Origin: Acidobacteriota bacterium
GTDB taxonomy: Bacteria; Acidobacteriota; Thermoanaerobaculia; Gp7-AA8
Assembly (NCBI GenBank): GCA_003222375.1
Contig: QHVX01000199.1
Span: forward strand, 17,228-22,408
DNA length: 5,181 bases
Direction: 5' to 3'
Made by a program: the position numbers and the translations under genes. Position 1 is the stretch's first letter. Each line of letters starts with the position of its first letter. Positions 1 to 4,954 of this stretch are shown one piece after another. The notes beneath the pieces were generated by a model, which was given only the letters and a program-made list of their open reading frames with translations, did not search any database and was not told where the DNA came from.

Positions 1-544
1 TCGAGAAAACGCCGTCGGTCACGACGACTTTGTTGCGCGCGTCTTTGGTGGCCTCGAGGGCGCGGCGCAGATCGTTCATGTCGCGATTCTTGAATCGCTC
101 CTTCTTCGCTTTTGACAGGCGAACGCCGTCGATGATCGAGGCGTGATTGAGCTCGTCGGAGATGATCGCGTCCTGCTCGAGCGCGATGGTCTGGAACAAT
201 CCTTCGTTGGCGTTCCAGCACGAGCCGTAGAGGATTGTATCCTCGGTGCCGAAAAATTTTGCGATGCGCTGCTCGAGCTGCCAATGAATTGTCTGCGTGC
301 CACAGATGAAACGCACCGATGCGAGCCCGTATCCGAAATCGTGCTCCGCTTTTTCGGCCGCCGCGATGATGGCCGGGTGATCGGCGAGGCCGAGGTAGTT
401 GTTGGAAGTCAGCATGATGACTTCGCCCTTTCCCTCGACCTCCACCACCGGCCCCTGCGGAGACTTCATCGCGAGCTCGCGCTTCAGCGTGCCCGCGCGA
501 GACATATCTTCCAGTTCGGCACCTAGTGTGGTTAAGAGAGACAT
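1..544 (-). CDS. kbl: Glycine C-acetyltransferase (2-amino-3-ketobutyrate CoA ligase), N-terminal part
   Basis: PLP-dependent cytosolic enzyme of the alpha-oxoamine synthase family. It cleaves 2-amino-3-oxobutanoate with CoA to glycine and acetyl-CoA, the second step of threonine catabolism after threonine dehydrogenase. The 181 visible codons match Kbl closely: SNNYLGLADHP (residues 47-57), the diagnostic SVRFICGTQ (76-84), the SCWNANEG glycine-rich loop (108-115) and LNHASIIDGVRLSKAK (132-147), whose His134 should stack on the PLP ring. The PLP lysine lies beyond the left edge. The ATG at 544 gives an N-terminus of the usual family length, so I prefer it to the internal Met14. No Shine-Dalgarno is visible: the bases just upstream are the pyrimidine-rich strand of a heptamer repeat. 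It lies 63 bp downstream of the dioxygenase gene on the same strand and may share its transcript. 8-amino-7-oxononanoate synthase is a related alternative, but the FICGTQ segment favours Kbl. Confidence 0.93.
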   Translation of the reverse strand, partial: MSLLTTLGAELEDMSRAGTLKRELAMKSPQGPVVEVEGKGEVIMLTSNNYLGLADHPAIIAAAEKAEHDFGYGLASVRFICGTQTIHWQLEQRIAKFFGTEDTILYGSCWNANEGLFQTIALEQDAIISDELNHASIIDGVRLSKAKKERFKNRDMNDLRRALEATKDARNKVVVTDGVFS

Positions 545-550
545 GGCGAA

Positions 551-617
551 GGGATGAGGGATGAGGGATGAGGGATGAAAGGCGATTCAGCCCTCATCCC
601 TCCGCCCTCATCCCTCA
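551..617. repeat. Inverted GGGATGA heptamer cluster between kbl and the dioxygenase gene
   Basis: Four exact tandem copies of GGGATGA fill 551-578. After the 8-base spacer 579-586 come four units in the opposite orientation at 587-614 (TCAGCCC, TCATCCC, TCCGCCC, TCATCCC) plus a partial TCA at 615-617. The two arms pair over 28 bp with 25 matches, so the minus-strand transcript should fold into a strong hairpin. The stem ends six bases before the kbl start codon. There is no T-run after it, so it does not look like an intrinsic terminator; it could affect kbl translation or mRNA stability (inference). The right arm runs into the end of the dioxygenase reading frame and supplies its TGA at 608-610. 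Confidence 0.9.
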
Positions 618-1234
618 TTGTCGTATTTGAGGTCGCGGCGGAAACATCGCTGCGCGTCGAGATCGAACACGACGCACGAGTCGATCGGACGCGAGTAGAC
701 ATGCAGGCTGACGGCGCGCTCGTTCCACTCCGTCAGATTCTTGATGCGGTGGATCGTCTGCTTCTTGTCGACAGTGTTGAGCGGTCCGCCCGGCACGCAT
801 AGCTCGGTGCCGAGCTGTTGCATCTCGATGCGCGTCGCTCCGGCGAGGCAGTCCATGCCGACCACCTGCTGATTCTCGGGGCGGTTGCAGTCGATCTTGC
901 GGAAGTTTTCGACAAGCAGCTTGCCCTCGATCATCGTCATCCAGCCGAGCTGTCCGTTGTGGGTGTGCAGCGGTGTGATGGAACCGATGGGCCAGCAGAT
1001 GAGCATGCATTCCAGCATGTCGTTGCGGAAGATTTTGTTGCGCGTGTGCCGATCGGGAAGCCAGAGTTTGTAGCGCTCCAGATCCTTCGACTGAATCTCG
1101 TACGCCACGAGATAGTCGTACATCTTCTGCTTGGTGATGACGCCGGCAGCCATTTCGCGGAGGCCGTCGACGAACTTCTCAACCGGAACCGGAGTCGGAG
1201 CTGCGACCGCAGTGGCTTGCTTCGGCGTTTCCAT
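608..1234 (-). CDS. Cysteine dioxygenase (type I, cupin)
   Basis: Non-haem Fe(II) cytosolic enzyme that oxidises L-cysteine with O2 to cysteine sulfinate, the entry to taurine/hypotaurine or to pyruvate and sulfite. With the ATG at 1234 the protein has 208 residues, close to the roughly 200 usual for the family. Cupin motif 1 supplies metal ligands His90 and His92 (PLHTHNGQLGW, 88-98), and His162 (IHRIKN) is the third. Arg65 in the TRN motif matches the arginine that binds the cysteine carboxylate; 3-mercaptopropionate dioxygenases have Gln there. Ser176, His178 and Tyr180 (SLHVYS) match the catalytic Ser-His-Tyr set. Position 97 is Gly where mammalian enzymes have the cross-linking Cys, so no Cys-Tyr cofactor is expected, as in most bacterial homologues. 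The frame could open at 1297, but that extension would leave only 7 bp before purA and is not family-like. The last codons and the TGA fall inside the heptamer repeat. Confidence 0.92.
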   Translation of the reverse strand: METPKQATAVAAPTPVPVEKFVDGLREMAAGVITKQKMYDYLVAYEIQSKDLERYKLWLPDRHTRNKIFRNDMLECMLICWPIGSITPLHTHNGQLGWMTMIEGKLLVENFRKIDCNRPENQQVVGMDCLAGATRIEMQQLGTELCVPGGPLNTVDKKQTIHRIKNLTEWNERAVSLHVYSRPIDSCVVFDLDAQRCFRRDLKYDNEG

Positions 1235-1248
1235 GGCTTTGTATTGTA
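1235..1248 (-). promoter_or_regulatory. Candidate -10 box for cysteine dioxygenase, near-leaderless start
   Basis: On the minus strand TACAAT (1248 to 1243) lies eight bases before the ATG at 1234. It matches five of six positions of the sigma-70 -10 consensus. No good -35 hexamer is seen at 16-18 bp. If used, transcription would begin within a few bases of the ATG and leave no room for a Shine-Dalgarno, and none is present. This is inference from spacing only. Confidence 0.3.
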
Positions 1249-1304
1249 GACTTTCGCGCACTCCCGAGAAATTCCGATAGACGTGGTGTGCGAACATTGG
1301 GCCT

Positions 1305-2585
1305 ATGGCTGCTCAAAATCTCGCCGTTATTGGTGTGCAGTGGGGCGACGAAGGAAAAGGGAAGATCGTCGACCTGCTATGCGAATCGTTCGATGTGGTC
1401 GCCCGCTATCAGGGCGGTCACAATGCTGGCCATACCGTCCGTTTCGGCGACAAACATTACTCGCTGCGGCTGATCCCGTCGGGCATCCTCCATCCCGGCA
1501 AACTCTGCTTGCTTGGCAACGGCATGGTGATCGATCCGGAGGCGCTCCTCGAAGAAATCGAAAGCCTCCGCGGCCTGGGCGTGCAGATCGACAGCAACCT
1601 CAAGATCAGCGATTCGGCGCACTGCATCCTGCCGTATCACAAGGCGCTCGATCTGGCGCGGGAGGAAGCGGCGGGGGCGGCGAAAATCGGGACGACGGGC
1701 CGCGGAATCGGGCCGGCCTACGAAACGAAAGTCAGCCGCTACGGAATCCGCATCGCCGATCTGCTCGACTCCGAAGTTCTTCGCGAAAAGATCGAGTTCG
1801 CGTGCGCCGAGAAAAATCCGGTGCTGCAGACCGTCTACCACAAGCCGACCTTTGATCCCCGCAAGCTGTTCAACGACTACACGCGCTACGGCGAGGTGCT
1901 CGCCGAGCGCATCACGAACGGTCCGGCACTGCTCGACGGACTGATTCGCGAAGGCAAGCGCGTGATGTTCGAAGGCGCGCAGGGCACGATGCTGGATATC
2001 GATCACGGAACGTATCCCTTCGTGACGTCATCGAGCACCGTCGTCGGCGGCGTTTCCACCGGCCTCGGCATCGCGCCCAAGCACATCAGCCGCGTCATGG
2101 GCGTCGTCAAGGCCTACACCACCCGGGTGGGCGGCGGGGCGTTTCCGACGGAGCTCATCGACGCGACCGGTGAGCATCTCCGCAAACGCGGAAACGAGTT
2201 CGGAACGGTCACCGGCCGTCCGCGTCGCACCGGATGGCTCGATCTGGCGGTGCTTCGCACATCGGTGATGCTCAATGGCATCGATACGTTCGCGCTCACA
2301 AAGCTCGACGTCCTCGACGAATTCGCGGAGATCCCGGTGTGCACGAGCTATCACGTCCATGGCGATCGCTGGAAGACGTTTCCCGCCTTTGCCGTCGCGC
2401 ATCGCGACTACAAGCCGGAGTATCGCGCGATGAAGGGATGGAAAACATCGACCGTCGGCATCACCGAATTCAACAAACTCCCCCAGGCGGCGAAGGACTA
2501 CGTCGGCTTCATCGAGGACGAGGCCGGCTGCTCGATCAGCATCATCTCGACGGGCCCGCGGCGGGAGGAGACGATTCTGCGCTGA
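1305..2585 (+). CDS. purA: Adenylosuccinate synthetase
   Basis: Cytosolic GTP-dependent ligase joining IMP and aspartate to adenylosuccinate, the first committed step from IMP to AMP. The 426 residues cover the whole family (E. coli 432). The phosphate loop GDEGKGK is at 14-20, with Asp15 the catalytic base; GGHNAGHT (37-44) contains the general acid His43. Further hallmarks in order are GTTGRGIGPAYETK, FEGAQGTMLDIDHGTYP, TTRVGGGAFPTEL, the Arg-rich GRPRRTGWLD loop, the guanine-contacting LTKLDVLD, and the C-terminal TGPRREETI. All key residues are present, so it should be active. The ATG at 1305 places GDEGKGK at the normal distance from the N-terminus. No strong Shine-Dalgarno or promoter stands out in the 70-bp divergent gap (1235-1304) shared with cysteine dioxygenase. 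It is convergent with the araC-type gene, and an inverted repeat starts 10 bp after its stop. Confidence 0.98.
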   Translation: MAAQNLAVIGVQWGDEGKGKIVDLLCESFDVVARYQGGHNAGHTVRFGDKHYSLRLIPSGILHPGKLCLLGNGMVIDPEALLEEIESLRGLGVQIDSNLKISDSAHCILPYHKALDLAREEAAGAAKIGTTGRGIGPAYETKVSRYGIRIADLLDSEVLREKIEFACAEKNPVLQTVYHKPTFDPRKLFNDYTRYGEVLAERITNGPALLDGLIREGKRVMFEGAQGTMLDIDHGTYPFVTSSSTVVGGVSTGLGIAPKHISRVMGVVKAYTTRVGGGAFPTELIDATGEHLRKRGNEFGTVTGRPRRTGWLDLAVLRTSVMLNGIDTFALTKLDVLDEFAEIPVCTSYHVHGDRWKTFPAFAVAHRDYKPEYRAMKGWKTSTVGITEFNKLPQAAKDYVGFIEDEAGCSISIISTGPRREETILR

Positions 2586-2595
2586 CCTCGATAAT

Positions 2596-2623
2596 GGGTC
2601 ACACCTTCGGTTTACCCCTTTTT
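2596..2623 (+). terminator. Intrinsic terminator-like hairpin for purA
   Basis: GGGTCACACC and GGTTTACCC can pair as nine base pairs with one mismatch and one bulge around a TTC loop, followed by a T-run at 2619-2623. It begins 10 bp after the purA stop. It is the left arm of the larger inverted repeat, so the element appears to serve as purA's terminator. Confidence 0.5.
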
Positions 2624-2690
2624 CTACCAGAGGTAGCGGCCGATACATCGACCGGGTGCGACAATCCCACCGCGCCGCTACCACTGGTAG

Positions 2691-2718
2691 AAAAAGGGGT
2701 AAACCGAAGGTGTGACCC
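2691..2718 (-). terminator. Intrinsic terminator-like hairpin for the araC-type operon
   Basis: This is the mirror copy of the purA terminator-like hairpin, in the right arm of the same inverted repeat. Read on the minus strand it gives the same stem and TTC loop, then a T-run at 2695 to 2691. It lies 12 bp past the regulator's TAG stop. The two arms together would insulate the convergent genes from each other. Confidence 0.5.
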
Positions 2719-2740
2719 GCTAGCGAATTGCTAGCGCATT
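2719..2740. repeat. 11-bp tandem duplication at the 3' end of the araC-type gene
   Basis: GCTAGCGAATT (2719-2729) is followed directly by GCTAGCGCATT (2730-2740), with one mismatch. The second copy contains the regulator's last codons and its TAG stop; the first abuts the 45-bp inverted repeat. It may be a scar of the repeat's arrival or simple slippage. Confidence 0.6.
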
Positions 2741-3513
2741 TGGCTCGGCGCGACGCCGAACCGCCGTTTGAAGAGAGAGCTGAAGGATCCGAGGCTTTCG
2801 AACCCGACGGCGAGACAGATCGAGGTGACATCCTCCTCGGTTCGCGTGAGAAGGTGCCGCGCGACTTCGAGTCTGCGCCGTTGCAGGAATTGCATCGGCG
2901 ATATGCCGAAGGCGGACTTGAACATGCGCTGAAAGTGAAAGGTCGAAATCGCGGCGACATTCGCCGCGTCGGAGACGCTCACCGATTCGGCATAGCACGA
3001 GTAGAGAAAATCGCGTGCGCGATACAGCCGGCGATACATCTCTTCGCGCGTCGACGCGCGCAATCCGGGAAATGACTGCGCTTCGCGTTTCGTGTCGCCC
3101 CGCAAATCGTGCAACGCTCCGGCAAGGTCGAAGAAAGAATCCTCCAGCGGGACGTCGCCGATCGAGCGCATCGCCTGCGCGAAGCGTCCCGTCATCGGAT
3201 AAAGCCTCTCGTAAAACTCGCCCTTCACGAATCCCGGCTGAAAGAACGGGCAAAGAGTCTCGGTATTCGACGCCGCGTCGACTTCCATCGAGTACTGCTG
3301 CCCCTCGTTGAGGATGAGAAACGTGTCGGGCGCGACGCGATAACGACCCTGCGGCGTCTCGTACCACGCTTCGCCGCGCCTCACCCACTTGATCGACAAC
3401 GTGGTTCTGTAATTCGAAACTCGATAATCGCCCGAACGACTGCTGTGGACCAGCGCCGAACAACGCGCAAGATCGGCCCAGCGAGGATTGATTGCGAAGC
3501 GATAGTCGCTCAC
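2731..3513 (-). CDS. AraC/XylS-family transcriptional regulator
   Basis: The 260-residue protein has the family's two-part build. The N-terminal part (about 35-95) is a cupin-like sensor with GEAWYETPQGRYRV and a following FLILNEGQQYSMEV strand. The C-terminal part (about 165-260) is the double helix-turn-helix DNA-binding domain. The first recognition unit is near 178-199 (SDAANVAAISTFHFQRMF). The second is near 228-249 (DVTSICLAVGFESLGSFSSL), ending in FKRRFGVAPSQMR. The C-terminus stops right at the usual PS-x-[YM]R position, without the few extra residues many homologues have. The start is GTG at 3513, whose first bases form GTGA with the stop of the upstream membrane-protein gene; no separate Shine-Dalgarno is seen, so translational coupling is likely. 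Ligand and targets are unknown; its operon partner or the divergent secreted-protein gene are natural candidates. Confidence 0.93.
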   Translation of the reverse strand: MSDYRFAINPRWADLARCSALVHSSRSGDYRVSNYRTTLSIKWVRRGEAWYETPQGRYRVAPDTFLILNEGQQYSMEVDAASNTETLCPFFQPGFVKGEFYERLYPMTGRFAQAMRSIGDVPLEDSFFDLAGALHDLRGDTKREAQSFPGLRASTREEMYRRLYRARDFLYSCYAESVSVSDAANVAAISTFHFQRMFKSAFGISPMQFLQRRRLEVARHLLTRTEEDVTSICLAVGFESLGSFSSLFKRRFGVAPSQMR

Positions 3514-3917
3514 TTGCGTGCGAATAGTTTATAGAACAGCGCCGTACCGAGTCCCCAAACGCCGTTGACGGTCAATCCGATGGCCACCATCTTGGCAGTG
3601 TGCGGCATCGGCTGATGCTTGAGAGGCGCGACAACAAACGCAGCCACCAAAGTCGGCGCGATCGCGCCGAACACGATTGCCCAAATCCAGTACGCCGCGC
3701 CGCGGACACGATCGATGATGAGAATCATGATGATTCCCCACACGCCGCCCCAAAACGAGAGCGAAATGACCGATGGGACGCCGAACGGCTTCGTCGGCTG
3801 CATGGACCACGCAGCGCGCGGCGTCATGCCGGCGAGATGAAAACATTGAAGCGCGATCTGGTGAAAGATGATGGTCGCCAGAAAACCGGCGATGAAGGCG
3901 AGAAGCACTTTTCGCAT
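3510..3917 (-). CDS. Small conserved integral membrane protein (four predicted helices)
   Basis: A 135-residue hydrophobic protein with four probable membrane segments at about 4-28, 47-68, 75-97 and 109-131. Recognisable landmarks are IIFHQIAL in helix 1, the loop PTKPFGVP (41-48), SFWGGVWGI in helix 2, APTLVAAFVVAPLK in helix 3 and NGVWGLGTALF in helix 4. I recall similar unnamed small membrane proteins in Proteobacteria and other phyla, but know no function. The frame stays open to 4070, but the ATG at 3917 starts directly with MRKVLLAFIAGF, as expected for a first helix; the upstream extension is polar, Arg-rich and overlaps the divergent gene, so it is rejected. The TGA stop overlaps the GTG of the AraC-type regulator by 4 bp, showing an operon. 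The inner membrane is the likely location. Confidence 0.8.
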   Translation of the reverse strand: MRKVLLAFIAGFLATIIFHQIALQCFHLAGMTPRAAWSMQPTKPFGVPSVISLSFWGGVWGIIMILIIDRVRGAAYWIWAIVFGAIAPTLVAAFVVAPLKHQPMPHTAKMVAIGLTVNGVWGLGTALFYKLFARK

Positions 3918-3942
3918 CAGAGCATCGTATATGCTTCCGCGC
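3918..3942. promoter_or_regulatory. Very short divergent start region with candidate back-to-back -10 boxes
   Basis: Only 25 bp separate the ATG codons of the membrane-protein gene (minus, 3917) and the secreted-protein gene (plus, 3943). On the minus strand TACGAT (3929 to 3924) ends six bases before the ATG; on the plus strand TATATG (3928-3933) ends nine bases before the ATG. Either would give leaderless or near-leaderless mRNA, and no Shine-Dalgarno is visible on either side. The -35 regions would lie inside the opposing coding sequence. The boxes are weak and are proposed from spacing alone. Confidence 0.3.
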
Positions 3943-4545
3943 ATGCGTAAGAGCACCTTGTTGTTCGTCACCTTTCTTTTGGTGGTCGCCGCAGTGTGGG
4001 CGCAGACGCGCCGGCCTCTAAAGCCGGTGGTCATCAGCGGCTCCGGAGAGCGCATATCGCGACCGAGCACGCCACCCCCGCCGCCCCCACCGCCGCCGCT
4101 GAGCGCGGCTTTGAAAGATCAGTTGCTGAAGAGCCTCAACTTGTCCGGCCCCGGCTCGCTGTATGTGAAGCTTTCCGTGAAACATCCTTTCGCGGATCAA
4201 CGCGGCGATCTCTGGTTCCACAATCCGTCCGTGATCGAAGGTAATTTCGACGAGGCGGACTGGTACAACGCGCTCGACGATGGAACGAGGTACGTCGCCC
4301 TCCATATCAAATCCGAAGGAGCCGGGCACAAGTATTTGTTCGATTGCTCCGTCGGAGCGTCGCAAGAAGCGGCCAACAAAGGGCCGTTCACATTGTGGAG
4401 AAATCAGAAGAAAGTGGAGACGTTCGCTGCCGATGAGCCGCACCTTGTGTTCCTGCTCGATAGCGGCGACAACAACTGGCACGAATTCCGGATCAGCGGC
4501 GGGCCGATCTGGTACTTCTTTGGCTGCGAAGCCACCAGATTTTGA
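3943..4545 (+). CDS. Secreted or periplasmic proline-run protein, function unknown
   Basis: I do not recognise this 200-residue protein. MRK followed by a hydrophobic stretch (residues 5-19) and a plausible signal-peptidase I site after AVWA (20/21) indicate export. A linker containing nine consecutive prolines (44-52) leads to a compact C-terminal domain (about 70-200) rich in aromatic and hydrophobic strands, which looks like a beta-sandwich. Its notable segments are GDLWFHNP (88-95), YVALHIKSEGAGHKYLFDCSV (117-137) and IWYFFGCEATRF at the C-terminus. The two cysteines of the mature form, Cys135 and Cys195, could form a disulfide. The frame is open from 3868, but the ATG at 3943 starts the signal peptide; the ATG at 3931 would add only MLPR. 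It is divergent from the membrane-protein/AraC operon. A broken gene sharing the EGAGH...DCSV motif follows 17 bp downstream. Confidence 0.75.
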   Translation: MRKSTLLFVTFLLVVAAVWAQTRRPLKPVVISGSGERISRPSTPPPPPPPPPLSAALKDQLLKSLNLSGPGSLYVKLSVKHPFADQRGDLWFHNPSVIEGNFDEADWYNALDDGTRYVALHIKSEGAGHKYLFDCSVGASQEAANKGPFTLWRNQKKVETFAADEPHLVFLLDSGDNNWHEFRISGGPIWYFFGCEATRF

Positions 4546-4562
4546 TTCTTAAGGTACTCCCC

Positions 4563-4828
4563 ATGCGAAAAAGAATGATGTCGATCGTTGTGATCCTGCG
4601 TCGCGCGTCATCAAAATCGGAGGCGGACCGCAACTCGCCACACCCAGGAAGTCTCCGGCTATTCGAACTACGCGAGATGGACAACACCGGTGACGGGCCT
4701 CTACATCGCGATCAGGGGCGAAGGTGCAGGACACCACTGATTGCTCGGTGAAGTCAGAAGGCAACGAGCTTTTCAAATTGTCGGAGGAGAAGCACAACAT
4801 GCTCCAGAGCTTTGCGGCGAATCAGACA
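4563..4828 (+). pseudogene. Frameshifted, truncated paralogue of the preceding secreted-protein gene
   Basis: ATG 4563, preceded by AAGG, encodes MRKRMMSIVVIL, resembling the start of a signal peptide, then loses the frame. Coding-like fragments follow in other frames: DPASRVIKIGGGPQLAT (about 4592-4642), then HTQEVSGYSNYARWTTP and TGLYIAIRGEGAGHH (4639-4737) ending at a TGA, then DCSVKSEGNELFKLSEEK (from 4739). The last two rejoin the upstream protein's YVALHIKSEGAGHKYLFDCSV if about 8 bases were deleted near 4738. The frame then runs into the heptamer repeat at 4828 with nothing resembling the rest of the domain. I infer a tandem duplicate that decayed and was truncated or replaced by the repeat. 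Sequencing indels could mimic the shifts but would not explain the missing C-terminus. Confidence 0.6.
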
Positions 4829-4943
4829 GAAGGCAGAAAGCAGAAGGCAGAAGGCAGAAGGAGATGCAGAACGTCTTTACTTCTGCCTTCTGCCTGCTGC
4901 CTTCTGCCTTCTGCCTTCTGCCTTCTGCCTGCTGCCTGCTGCC
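4828..4943. repeat. Inverted AGAAGGC/TTCTGCC heptamer cluster
   Basis: Five 7-bp units of AGAAGGC type (4828-4862; unit 2 is AGAAAGC and unit 5 AGAAGGA) are followed by a spacer of about 18 bases and nine units of TTCTGCC type (4881-4943), three of which read TGCTGCC. The arms are inverted and can form a stem of more than 30 bp with few mismatches. The cluster separates the decayed paralogue from the convergent sugar-nucleotide gene, ending 11 bp from that gene's stop. Open frames across it on both strands (repeating Arg-Arg-Gln-Lys-Ala-Glu-Gly or Leu-Leu-Pro-Ser-Ala) are an artefact of a stop-free 7-bp period. It is built like the GGGATGA cluster at 551-617 but with a different unit. Confidence 0.9.
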
Positions 4944-4954
4944 TTCAACGTCCA

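Larger units (their letters stand above)
2596..2718. repeat. Long inverted repeat, REP/BIME-like element
   Basis: Two 45-bp arms (2596-2640 and 2674-2718) are reverse complements at 44 of 45 positions; the only mismatch involves 2631. They enclose a 33-base loop. Each arm contains an imperfect palindrome (GGGTCACACC, TTC, GGTTTACCCC) set five bases from a GTAG tetranucleotide (2687-2690; its complement CTAC at 2624-2627). A GTAG foot beside an imperfect palindrome, with two copies in opposite orientation, is the known layout of REP sequences in BIMEs that are mobilised by RAYT (Y1 transposase-like) proteins. No RAYT gene is in the window and no target-site duplication is evident. Assignment to REP/BIME is inference; the inverted repeat itself is directly visible. 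Confidence 0.85.

Noticed and set aside
143..526. Long open frame on the plus strand opposite kbl
   Set aside because: It is antisense to an unmistakable Kbl sequence; the predicted peptide has no family features and reflects GC-rich codon bias.
818..1249. Open frame on the plus strand opposite cysteine dioxygenase
   Set aside because: The minus strand carries all cysteine dioxygenase catalytic residues in order; this frame is its shadow.
1235..1304. Riboswitch or attenuator upstream of purA
   Set aside because: The gap is only 70 bp, with no stable hairpin, purine-aptamer-like element or T-run visible.
1377..2006. 209-codon minus-strand frame inside purA
   Set aside because: Antisense shadow of an intact purA, with no family resemblance.
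2596..2718. Complete insertion sequence
   Set aside because: Only 123 bp, no transposase frame and no clear target-site duplication; a REP/BIME-like or MITE-like repeat fits better.
2028..2960. 310-codon minus-strand frame spanning the purA end, the inverted repeat and the araC-type 3' end
   Set aside because: It crosses an inverted repeat and overlaps two well-supported genes in the wrong frame; no recognisable domain.
4756..4762. Isolated AGAAGGC heptamer inside the remnant gene, as a possible seed of the downstream array
   Set aside because: One 7-mer is readily expected by chance and it fits the remnant's coding frame.
4828..4943. CRISPR-like array or short protein genes across the AGAAGGC/TTCTGCC repeats
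   Set aside because: Units are 7 bp with no spacers and the orientation inverts midway; the open frames on both strands arise only because the period lacks stops, and the peptides are low-complexity.
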